DNA of 64,000 nucleotides from Prolixibacteraceae bacterium UBA6029 (GTDB lineage Bacteria > Bacteroidota > Bacteroidia > Bacteroidales > Prolixibacteraceae), in assembly GCA_002429385.1 (NCBI GenBank), contig DIZL01000019.1, forward strand, positions 28,977 through 92,976. Reading direction: 5' to 3'. Within the stretch, counting starts at the first letter, position 1, and every line of letters starts with the position of its first letter. The notes under the pieces are model-generated. The model was not told the DNA's origin and made no database searches. It was given only the letters and a program-made list of their open reading frames with translations. The translations under genes were made by a program, and so were the position numbers. Shown in pieces: positions 54,641 to 62,018 of the stretch.

Positions 54641-54800
54641 TCAAAATGGAGGTGAGTATCCCCCGCAATTTGCAACCCATTTTGCAACTTAAATGGGGGT
54701 CAGCATCTGCCGGAATGTCACACAAAATACATGCGAAAATCCCGAAAAAAACTAATGAATAACCGGAGGGAAAACGGTCAGCTTAATCCGGATTATCCAA
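54641..54800. repeat. dispersed repeat R2 with three GGTCAG-type motifs
   Basis: The motifs are GGTGAGTATCCCCCGCAAT, GGTCAGCATCTGCCGGAAT and GGTCAGCTTAATCCGGATTA, in the same order and spacing as R1. The 5' flank (TTTAAATCCACCCC, GCATTTCCGGAAGAGC) matches the 3' flank of R1, so the repeat unit is longer than the three motifs. The gap 54465-54954 has no gene. Confidence 0.75.
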
Positions 54801-54954
54801 CATAGACATTTTCCATTTTCCGTACTTTGTATTTTATATTTCAACCGGCTTATGCACTTCTGCTAAACTCAATCCCGGACTGCTTGTTAATGCCCTAATT
54901 GATCGTTGATTCAATAACATGATTTTGTCTATTTTAAAATATACCGATTAAATG

Positions 54955-54985
54955 TTTGAAATTTAAAGGATTGGTTGTATATTTG
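54955..54985 (+). promoter_or_regulatory. near-perfect promoter for a small RNA
   Basis: TTTG (54955-54958) is followed after exactly 19 bp by TATATTTG (54978-54985). This is the best match to the Bacteroidota consensus in the window. No reading frame begins downstream; a hairpin-rich stretch with a terminator does. Confidence 0.8.
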
Positions 54986-54990
54986 CATTG

Positions 54991-55073
54991 TAAGCAATTT
55001 TTATACTCTACAACCTGCACTTGCCGGGGTTACCAGTACTGGTACAAGGTATAAAAGATTGCTTTTATTTTTT
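54991..55073 (+). ncRNA. candidate small RNA of about 80 nt
   Basis: The transcript predicted from the promoter at 54955-54985 would start near 54991 and end at the T-run near 55066-55073. The ends pair: AAGCAAT with ATTGCTT and TTTTATAC with GTATAAAA, a 15-bp stem with one bulged G. The enclosed loop of about 42 nt holds a second hairpin, TACCAGTACTGGTA. The 3' side of the long stem followed by TTTTATTTTTT acts as terminator. The RNA ends head-to-head with the DUF3800 remnant. I do not recognise an Rfam family. Confidence 0.65.
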
Positions 55074-55889
55074 AGAGATATCCATCCATTTTGAACTCCC
55101 CTGCTTTTATTTTTTCAAATCTGTTTGTGCTGCTGTAATAATTTTGCCTGAAATTTTTAAAATCGTACAAATCAATTATCAAGTTGAATTTTTCTTTTAA
55201 TGCTAAGTAGTAGCGATTATCATCCGAAAGTATATATCGTTGCAATGCCCATAGTAAATAATCAATAACACTTAGTTCAGGTGTCAGATATGATGGTACA
55301 GTACGGCAATCATATTTGATGTTCAACTCGATTTTCCGTCTTTCATTATCTCTGGCAATTGCCCTGTCAATAGCTTTTTTCAATTTTTCAGCAGAACTGC
55401 CTGTTCTTCCGGATAGAAATATTTGATAAAAATAGTTTTCATCGTTCATTCTGTCTTTCAGTAAATGATAAACCATATCGAAATAAAACTCACTCTCGTT
55501 TGAATTGTGTTTGTTTTCAAAAGTTGATAACCGTTTTCGGCCAATTACGGCAAACGATTTATAACCTTTCTGGCGGCGAAGAGCTTCTGTGAATTTTGAT
55601 CTAATGTCAATTTGGTCGTTACGGGCATGAAGATACCAACCTTTGGGATTAGCTACACATTTAAGCGTATTATATAGAGGATCTTCTTTTATTTCGTTTT
55701 GAAAATTGACCACAAAATCACGGATCGCTTTTTTATCTTCAGTCACAATCAACCCAAGTAACAATAAGGGTTGAAAACCTTCCTGACCAATCAGCAGTTT
55801 TTTCCCTTTAGCATAAAAGGCCCCGAGCACTCGGGGCCGCTTTCGTCAATGAAAAAATATTTCTTAGGTAGTTTTACTTCTTCTTTCAT
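55072..55889 (-). pseudogene. DUF3800-family protein gene frameshifted at a palindrome
   Basis: The ATG at 55889 encodes MKEEVKLPKKYFFIDESG, the N-terminal signature (IDESG) of DUF3800 proteins. These have an RNase-H-like fold and occur in mobile elements and defence loci. Immediately after, a GC-rich palindrome (55819-55838) shifts the frame. The rest of the family sequence continues in another frame as FYAKGKKLLIGQEGFQPLLL to the stop at 55072, including DRAIARDNERRKIELNIKYD and SVIDYLLWALQRYIL. Apart from this site the gene looks complete, so the palindrome itself is the lesion. Confidence 0.75.
55819..55838. repeat. recurrent palindrome disrupting the DUF3800 gene
   Basis: GGCCCCGAGCACTCGGGGCC contains the same core as the palindromes at 42433, 50861 and 53508. 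It lies exactly where the DUF3800 frame breaks. To restore the frame the net insertion must be 2 mod 3, for example 14 or 17 bp. Confidence 0.85.
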
Positions 55890-55967
55890 ATAATTTCACC
55901 TTAAAGTTAACAAATAAAATTTTGAATTAAGGTATCTAATACACCAAATTCCATCCCTACCCGCAAA

Positions 55968-56168
55968 TCAAAACGGGGGTCAGTATGCTCCGCATCTTTC
56001 AACCCATTTTGCAAATCAATCAAGGGGGTGCAGCATCTGCCGGAATGTCACACAAAACACATGCGAAAATCCCGTGAAAAACTATTGAACCCAGGACGCG
56101 AGGGTGGGTCAGCTTAGTGGTTCTTCGTCACATTTGGGGAAAAACCAGCTTAGTCCGGATTATCCATC
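55968..56168. repeat. dispersed repeat R3 carrying a 27-bp insertion
   Basis: The motifs are GGTCAGTATGCTCCGCATC, GGTGCAGCATCTGCCGGAAT and GTCAGCTTAGTCCGGATTAT. The third motif is split by 27 bp (56119-56145) beginning GGTTCTTCGTCACATTTG. The insertion is flanked by a 9-bp direct duplication, CAGCTTAGT (56110-56118, 56146-56154). The insert resembles the end of an ISL3-type element left after excision. Confidence 0.72.
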
Positions 56169-56418
56169 TTTGCCATAAAGCATTAAATAAGATAGGTCAA
56201 CGCCTTAGTTTAAGTACTCTTTTAGTACTGTTTAAATACTAAATGATGACTTTTTGTATTTAAAATGTAGGTAAACTGTATTTTATCTATGGAATTGGTA
56301 TAGGCCAATGGGCTTGTTTTTAGATGAATGCATGTGACAACTTCCTGTAATTCCTGTACTTCTTATGTTTCTCCTTATACAATTTACATCCCTTTGGTAA
56401 GCTATTTTAACCTGAAAA

Positions 56419-56514
56419 ACTGAGCGGGTGATTACTCAGTGGGTGACTATCATCAGTGAAGATTGGGTTTCCTTTATCTTTACCATCCTTGTTAAGTGTA
56501 GTCACCCGATGAGT
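56419..56514. repeat. palindromic element G
   Basis: ACTGAGCGGGTGA (56419-56431) and a second GTGGGTGACTATC near 56439 face TAGTCACCCGATGAGT (56499-56514). The element shares its arms with element H at 63850-63932, and the two bracket the defence island. The flanking non-coding sequence 55890-56807 otherwise contains only R3, R4 and AT-rich DNA. Confidence 0.75.
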
Positions 56515-56580
56515 TACAATTCACTGTGGGGAGATTGGAGAGGTCTCAACATGCACAGGATTTCTTCCCGACCCACGATT

Positions 56581-56731
56581 CAAAAGGAAGGTCAATATGC
56601 TCCGGATTTTGCAACCCATTATGCAACTTCAAAGGGGGTCAGCATCTGCCAGAATGTCATACCAAATACGTACATAAACCCGAATAAACGAATGAATCCC
56701 GGATGCATGGGGTCAATTTATCCTGATTAAA
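56581..56731. repeat. dispersed repeat R4 with three GGTCA motifs
   Basis: The motifs are GGTCAATATGCTCCGGATT, GGTCAGCATCTGCCAGAAT and GGTCAATTTATCCTGATTA, more diverged than in R1-R3. CAGGATTTCTTCCCGACC upstream matches the sequence upstream of R2. Confidence 0.7.
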
Positions 56732-56807
56732 CAATTTAATCCTGAAAATGGTATTTTCCATTCAGCATTGTATGACTGAGCTTATGACAAAGACTTAATA
56801 AATATTA

Positions 56808-56974
56808 GAGAAATATCAAATCGTCATTTCCGCTGAACTAAAAATCAAAGAAAAGAAAGATTTCTATCCTTTCACTTTCGATAAAAAAAGTAGAATCACA
56901 TTCCAACTCCCACAAAAGCATCTACCTTAAAAGGAATTCTTACGTTTCATTTAGATACTGCGTTCAAAGCATAA
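56808..56974 (+). pseudogene. C-terminal fragment of an HNH endonuclease gene
   Basis: The plus strand reads EKYQIVISAELKIKEKKDFY, then PFTFDKKSRITFQLPQKHLP, a TAA in place of a Lys codon, KEFLRF and, after a one-base frameshift, LDTAFKA to TAA at 56972-56974. This aligns closely with the last 56 residues of the intact HNH endonuclease encoded at 62802-63572 (EKYQIILSAELKVKEKKEFY; LPQKYMPKKEFLQFHLDT). The fragment points the opposite way and lies beyond the far end of the island. It is a relic of a second, related restriction gene. Confidence 0.85.
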
Positions 56975-57000
56975 ACAGTAAACATTAGACTAAACCATAC

Positions 57001-57663
57001 CTAGCATATCCGAATCTCATGTTTAGTTTCAAACCACAAGTTTGATAATGCTCTATAATTTCGAATATTCCTTTTAAGCAGTAAATTCGAAATCTCTTTA
57101 TTAATTAAGAGCCTTAAGTACAAGTACCAAGTCCTAAAATTGTTTAGTTGCCCATTATCAAATTTAAGACTTGCCAAAATTATTTGGGTAAGTGAATCCC
57201 GGAAATAATTAATCGTAACGTCATCTAAATCATTCAAGTAATTAGTATCTCCAAAGTCTCTCTCTGCAAAAACATCACCCCAATCTGTGGGCAGATTACC
57301 AAAGCCAATAAAACTGTTCAAATTTGATCTATTATTGTATAGAAACTCCGAAGATCGACAACTTAAAGCAAAAATGCTTTTACTTGTTAATGCATCAATA
57401 TTCGATTTATCAATAAATGGTATTCGTTCAAATTGTTCATCACACGCACCATATAAACAATGACTTGCACCGTGTCCCAAAAAGAATATAATTGAATCAG
57501 GAGGCAATTCTTGAATCTCGTTGATCGTCTGAGTATAACTCTCCTTATTTGGCAATATTTTCCGAATTGGATAATGTATTTTTAAATGATCAAAAACTGG
57601 ATTTAAAAATGACAAACTGTTATCTTCCGGCATAATGCAGAATACTGTTGTTGACTTACTCAT
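57001..57663 (-). CDS. caspase-like His/Cys dyad protein, putative effector
   Basis: This 220-residue cytosolic protein has no close family that I recognise, but it shows the caspase/CHAT-type dyad pattern. A hydrophobic strand ends in DSIIFFLGHGASHCLYGA, with His near residue 60. About 40 residues later comes SIFALSCRSSEFLY, with Cys near 101, each after a beta strand. FIGFGNLPTDWGD follows, as in the strand after the catalytic Cys of clan CD peptidases. The N-terminal FCIMPEDNS and the predicted alternating strands and helices fit the same fold. Its ATG overlaps the receiver gene by 8 bp. It is the last gene of the methyltransferase-kinase-receiver-protease operon, and I infer that it is the killing or signalling effector. 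Confidence 0.65.
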   Translation of the reverse strand: MSKSTTVFCIMPEDNSLSFLNPVFDHLKIHYPIRKILPNKESYTQTINEIQELPPDSIIFFLGHGASHCLYGACDEQFERIPFIDKSNIDALTSKSIFALSCRSSEFLYNNRSNLNSFIGFGNLPTDWGDVFAERDFGDTNYLNDLDDVTINYFRDSLTQIILASLKFDNGQLNNFRTWYLYLRLLINKEISNLLLKRNIRNYRALSNLWFETKHEIRIC

Positions 57664-58354
57664 CTGTATTTATTTTTATCATATAAGCAACAGTTTGTTC
57701 TGTTAGTTCTTCGATAAAATCTTGTCCATTTCTTGTCTCCTTTTCAACTTCATCTGCAATTTCGCTCAATATTTTCCCATCAAACCTTGGGAAGCATGAT
57801 TTAAATAGCAATTCTGGATATTCTCTGAGTTTTTCAACTAAAACATCTTCTTTAGTGACCTCTTGATTACGAAAAAAACCTACTAAAGTACTTGGATAAT
57901 CATTTCGTTCTAAAAAGTCTTTAATATTTGAATTATATAACTGGCGGATATTATGAGTGCATATCTCTAATGATTCTGGATCCTCTTTATCAAATTTAAC
58001 CAGAATATCGGTAATGATTTTTTGATATTTACCTGAATACAGAAATATAGGTACCTTCTTTCGCAACTCTCTAATAACTTTAACAACTTCAATACCGTTA
58101 ACAGCATCACTTGCTAATTCATAATCACATGCGACAACATCAATTTTCTGAGTTTTTATCTTTTCATCAATGTATTCTTTCAGTTTTTTGATATCAATTT
58201 TCTCATCTGACTGTAGTGCTTTTTCTGTAGTATCAATTGGAATGAGATTAACGTGAATGCCATCTTTTCTCAATGGAAAGGCTACAGAACTAGCAAAAAT
58301 CCTTTTTTGGGGACCGATTTCATCATCTATTAATAAACAATTTTTCTCTATCAT
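57656..58354 (-). CDS. response-regulator receiver protein with unknown output domain
   Basis: From the ATG at 58354 the product is 232 residues; the longer frame from 58402 would overlap the kinase gene by 47 bp and is less likely. The receiver fold is visible: acidic pair in CLLIDDEIG near residue 8, phospho-acceptor Asp in DVVACDYELA near 74, and the conserved Lys in IFLYSGKYQ near 107. The insert between strands 1 and 3 is long. After about residue 135 comes an alpha-helical tail (TLVGFFRNQEVTKEDVLVEK; ETRNGQDFIEELTEQTVAYM) that is not a known DNA-binding domain. It starts one base after the kinase stop and overlaps the caspase-like gene, so it probably links the two proteins. Confidence 0.8.
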   Translation of the reverse strand: MIEKNCLLIDDEIGPQKRIFASSVAFPLRKDGIHVNLIPIDTTEKALQSDEKIDIKKLKEYIDEKIKTQKIDVVACDYELASDAVNGIEVVKVIRELRKKVPIFLYSGKYQKIITDILVKFDKEDPESLEICTHNIRQLYNSNIKDFLERNDYPSTLVGFFRNQEVTKEDVLVEKLREYPELLFKSCFPRFDGKILSEIADEVEKETRNGQDFIEELTEQTVAYMIKINTDE

Positions 58355-58355
58355 A

Positions 58356-60677
58356 TTATTTGAGTGTAATTGTAAAAGTTGCTCCTTTATTAGATAGGCC
58401 AATCCCAGAATATTTTATATCCCCATGTAAGTTTTCATGTAAAATTTCTCTCAACGTATGTAATCCAATTCCACTTCCACCAGATTTATTGGTAATGCCT
58501 ATTTTAAAGATGTTCTCTGTATTTCTTTGAAATTCAAATGGAAGCCCAAATCCATCATCTGAAATAATAATATGCAACAAACTATTTAAACCAATACCAA
58601 ATGATATTTGCATCAACTTTGCTCCTGCTTTTCTTGAATTTGAAATTAAGTTATCAAGTATTATCGAAATGTCTAAAATACTTATCTGCGATCTAAATTT
58701 CAAATCAGAATTCTTACAAATAATATGAAATTTTGAAGCCAACCCCAAATTGTATGTTGTAACATATTCAGTGATATACTGAGGAATATTAATCCAAGTT
58801 TTTTCTTTCAAATTTTTTAGATCCGCTTTTGTAACGAACTCGCTAAGCAATTTTGATTTATCAATATTGAATTTCAGAAATTCAAGTTCTTGTATAAGTT
58901 GCTCATTTCGTATATTTTCCATATCCAAAATATTGAAAATAGAAATTATTGAAGCAGACATATCTTGTGTGGAAATCTTGATAGAATGAACTATATCCGT
59001 AACCTCATCACTATTATTTCTAGTTGCAAGCAAATACTTTGATTGTTGTTTTTCAATCTCAATATTTTGTTCCAACTCTTCATTTTTTAATAGATTGTCA
59101 AAAGCTTCCTTTTCAGCCTCATCCTTAATTTGGCGAAGTGTATCAATTTTTTTCTCAGCGGTATTAATTTTTTCAATTATATCGCTTCTTTCAAAAACAC
59201 CGGATTGAAGTTTATCTTTTACTTCTTTCAAAATACTTCCCGGTGAACTTGATTGTTTATTCTCAATAATTTGTAATATCTCTGGGGCTAATTCGTAAGA
59301 TAATATATTCTCTGAGCTAGTCAATCGATAAACTAATTCTTTTAAATTTTTATTAACATCTATTATTCTTTCTTTATCAGTTCCTTCGTCCTTTACAAAA
59401 ATACTGTTGAGGCTGACATAGTCTTCTTCAGAAATAATATTCCCCCAGTCGATTATTTCTATACCATATTTTTCTAATCTCCTGAGTGTTACTAAGAACC
59501 ACTCTCTTAATTCATTATATGCATTCGTCAGAACTAGACCATCACCCCGACTTGATGTTTCTCTTAATTCTTCATTCTCCCCTTTAATATCAATATAGCC
59601 GATGACTTCTCTAGTACCTAAATACCTACTATGACCTTGTGCTTTCCGGTTGTCCATTTTCAGTGGGTCTTCTGCTCTCTCTCCATAAGGATAAATCCGC
59701 AACCCATTCTTATACATGAAAATGTGTCCATATTTCACAGGTTGAATTCCCATATTCTTACTGAAATTAACTTTGGCTGATCGGTTTAGAAAATAGATCG
59801 TGAAATGAATATCTGTAAGATCATGAAATAAGTTCCTTTCATTCAGCTTATAAATTAATTTTCCACCTTCAAAAAGAGAGGTCTCTATTTTATCTGGATA
59901 AACATCAGAAATAATCTTTGTTGTTTTCCAATCAAGTGTTTCAAAAATTAAATTCTGGATTTCTCCATTTACCTTCTTTCGGTATTGTTTTTGCGTTTTA
60001 TCTTCATCCAACTCTTCGCTTACATGAAGAATTATTTTGAAACCATCATCTTCTCGTTTCGAATTTGGATTAATAAGTTTAGCTAAGGCATCTTTTAATC
60101 TTAATAATTTTGGACGATCCCAAGGATTATGCAAATTGCTAATTTCAAGAATAGTTCCATGTTCATAATCAAATGATCCATTCGTTAGTGTTTCATGTAA
60201 AACACTTACATCAATAAACTCATCCTTTAAATCACCTTCAAATTTATTCCAGTCGGTCAGAAGAGATTCAACTTTTGAATCAAGGCCATCTTTTTTTGTT
60301 TCTAAATACAGTAATGAACCCAGTCGATCACAAGAAAAACGACCAATTCCCTTAGCTCCAGCATATGCACGCTTTACTGTAATCCTATTTCGATAATCAA
60401 ATGAGTCTTCTTCTGTTCCTTCTTTCTTGGCGGAGTAAGCTACGAACAACCATTTATTGATCAAATCATCATACGACATTCCCTTACCATTATCCTTGAT
60501 GATAATTTTGGTATTTTCAGAATATATGTTTTCAAAGTAAATATCAACTTTAGAAGCATGTGCGTCATAAGAGTTCTTTACTAATTCAAACACGGCGATA
60601 AAATCATCTTTAATCAAATCCCGTCCAATGATATTTTTTAACGCTGAACTTATTTTGAAGTGTAATTGCTGACTCAT
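58356..60677 (-). CDS. double-GHKL ATPase/histidine-kinase-like sensor
   Basis: This 773-residue cytosolic protein has two GHKL ATPase modules. The first, MORC/HSP90-like, has N box FELVKNSYDA (30-39), G1 IIKDNGKGMS (59-68) and G2 AYAGAKGIGRFSCDRLG (104-120), followed by a middle transducer-like region. Residues about 480-560 form a coiled coil (RSDIIEKINTAEKKIDTLRQ). A helical segment with TDIVHSIKISTQDM near 560 could be a dimerisation helix with phospho-acceptor His. The second, C-terminal module is histidine-kinase-like: DNLISNSRKAGAK near 677, IIISDDGFGLPF near 703 and SGGSGIGLHTLREIL near 735. Its ATG overlaps the methyltransferase stop (ATGA). MORC-like ATPases beside methyltransferases are known from restriction-type systems; joining one to a kinase module and a receiver is unusual. 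Confidence 0.82.
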   Translation of the reverse strand: MSQQLHFKISSALKNIIGRDLIKDDFIAVFELVKNSYDAHASKVDIYFENIYSENTKIIIKDNGKGMSYDDLINKWLFVAYSAKKEGTEEDSFDYRNRITVKRAYAGAKGIGRFSCDRLGSLLYLETKKDGLDSKVESLLTDWNKFEGDLKDEFIDVSVLHETLTNGSFDYEHGTILEISNLHNPWDRPKLLRLKDALAKLINPNSKREDDGFKIILHVSEELDEDKTQKQYRKKVNGEIQNLIFETLDWKTTKIISDVYPDKIETSLFEGGKLIYKLNERNLFHDLTDIHFTIYFLNRSAKVNFSKNMGIQPVKYGHIFMYKNGLRIYPYGERAEDPLKMDNRKAQGHSRYLGTREVIGYIDIKGENEELRETSSRGDGLVLTNAYNELREWFLVTLRRLEKYGIEIIDWGNIISEEDYVSLNSIFVKDEGTDKERIIDVNKNLKELVYRLTSSENILSYELAPEILQIIENKQSSSPGSILKEVKDKLQSGVFERSDIIEKINTAEKKIDTLRQIKDEAEKEAFDNLLKNEELEQNIEIEKQQSKYLLATRNNSDEVTDIVHSIKISTQDMSASIISIFNILDMENIRNEQLIQELEFLKFNIDKSKLLSEFVTKADLKNLKEKTWINIPQYITEYVTTYNLGLASKFHIICKNSDLKFRSQISILDISIILDNLISNSRKAGAKLMQISFGIGLNSLLHIIISDDGFGLPFEFQRNTENIFKIGITNKSGGSGIGLHTLREILHENLHGDIKYSGIGLSNKGATFTITLK

Positions 60678-61891
60678 GGATTGATAAGTTGTTTTAAAAT
60701 CAATCCACTCTGTTCTCCAAACAGAGGAGGAATTGCGTTTCCAATTTGTGAGTATCGAGGAACTTGTTGGGTACGAACTTTACCTCCAGTAGTGTATTTC
60801 CCTTTAAATTGAAATGAATCGGGAAATGATTGTATCCTTGCATATTCTCGAACAGTTAAAATTCGAGGTTCAGAATAATGAATATAATCATCAGGCAAAG
60901 TAGTTATGGTTGGGCTTTTCTTATCACCATCCAACGGTATAATGGTGTGTTTTTTTATATTGTATCGTTCACGAATCGAAGCATCTATGTCCTTATTCTT
61001 TTGGGAATTCTCTAATATGTATTTAAATTTTAGAGTAATTTCATCTCGATGTTTAGGGAATCGATGACTATCTGCGATTGTATCTTCAACTCCTTGACGC
61101 ATCAATATTTGATAAGTGCTTTGAGGTTCAATATAAAAACCTGCCTTAAAGCTTTTTGTGTCGGGAGATTGTCCGACTCCATTCCCTTTTAACAAATCAG
61201 AAATTGCATCCTTAATATTAGTTTCCATAGTGAGATTTTTTTCAGATAAAAATGAGAATCGGTTCTCTTCAACCTTATTAAAAAAGCTAATGGCTAATTC
61301 TTTTGAGGCATGAGGAATATCCTTTCGTACTCCCACTAAAATAAAACGTGTTCTTTTCTGAGGAACACCAAATTCACCAAAATTCACTAATCTCCCTTCC
61401 ACAAAATATCCGGTTTCAATCAATGCATTTTCAACAAAGCTCGAATATTCACGTCCCTTATCCATGTTCTTTTTAAACTTCTGGGTAAATCCCTTTACAT
61501 TTTCGAAGAATATAATTTTTGGTCGAACTAACTGGATAAAACTGATGTATGAACTGACCAGATTATTTCTGGTGTCATTTTCATTACGACGGCCAGCCAT
61601 GGAAAAACCTTGACAAGGCGGTCCTCCTGCAACCAAATCGACTGTTCCGGCCATGCCTTTTAATTGTTCAGTGTAGTCAGCCAAAACCTGGTCTATTTCC
61701 AAATTGGTCTTAGGTAACCACTTTGGCCAATCGAAATGTTTTCTTTTTTCAATTAGGTTATATTTTAACGTCATGAATGCATCTGGACTTTTTTCAATGG
61801 CAAAAAGTCCCTTCAATCCAGCGTTATGAAGTCCAAGAGAAAGACCACCACAGCCTGCAAATAAATCAATATATCTAAGTTTTTTTTTCAC
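60674..61891 (-). CDS. DNA (cytosine-5) methyltransferase, Dcm type
   Basis: This 405-residue enzyme has all key motifs of C5-methyltransferases. Motif I is YIDLFAGCGGLSLGLHNAG (residues 7-25), motif IV GGPPCQGFSMAGR near 88 with the catalytic Cys, and motif VI FFENVKGF near 130. Motif VIII is VPQKRTRFILVGV near 176, and motifs IX-X are RILTVREYARIQSFPDSFQF and QIGNAIPP at the end. The target-recognition region lies roughly between 250 and 330; specificity cannot be read. It would protect host DNA against the HNH endonuclease encoded nearby. It is the first gene of the coupled four-gene operon, and its stop overlaps the kinase start. Confidence 0.95.
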   Translation of the reverse strand: MKKKLRYIDLFAGCGGLSLGLHNAGLKGLFAIEKSPDAFMTLKYNLIEKRKHFDWPKWLPKTNLEIDQVLADYTEQLKGMAGTVDLVAGGPPCQGFSMAGRRNENDTRNNLVSSYISFIQLVRPKIIFFENVKGFTQKFKKNMDKGREYSSFVENALIETGYFVEGRLVNFGEFGVPQKRTRFILVGVRKDIPHASKELAISFFNKVEENRFSFLSEKNLTMETNIKDAISDLLKGNGVGQSPDTKSFKAGFYIEPQSTYQILMRQGVEDTIADSHRFPKHRDEITLKFKYILENSQKNKDIDASIRERYNIKKHTIIPLDGDKKSPTITTLPDDYIHYSEPRILTVREYARIQSFPDSFQFKGKYTTGGKVRTQQVPRYSQIGNAIPPLFGEQSGLILKQLINP

Positions 61892-61962
61892 GCGATTTCC
61901 TGTTGACTATTTTGTTTAGACTTTTTCATACAGCTCATATTCTCTTTTTGATTTCTTTTAAA

Positions 61963-62012
61963 CAACCATATAATAAAAAAGCTGAAAGTCAACCGAAAGT
62001 ACGCTTTTTTTT
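61963..62012 (-). promoter_or_regulatory. hairpin and possible promoter ahead of the methyltransferase operon
   Basis: AAAAAAGC (61975-61982) pairs with GCTTTTTT (62003-62010), a terminator-like hairpin just after the glycosylase stop. On the minus strand TTG (61992-61990), 19 bp and TATGGTTG (61970-61963) make a possible promoter with one mismatch to TAnnTTTG. Together they suggest that the four-gene operon is transcribed separately from the glycosylase gene. Confidence 0.45.
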
Positions 62013-62018
62013 ATGGAT

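Noticed and set aside
54991..55073. tRNA-like gene
   Set aside because: The fold has one long closing stem and one inner hairpin, with no TTCGA-type loop or acceptor CCA geometry.
53630..56731. A complete insertion sequence in the R1-R4 region
   Set aside because: No transposase frame exists between any two copies; only end-like repeats remain.
58356..60677. A true HSP90 chaperone or a conventional membrane histidine kinase
   Set aside because: There are two GHKL modules, no HSP90 middle or C-terminal signature and no membrane segment; the context is a methyltransferase operon.
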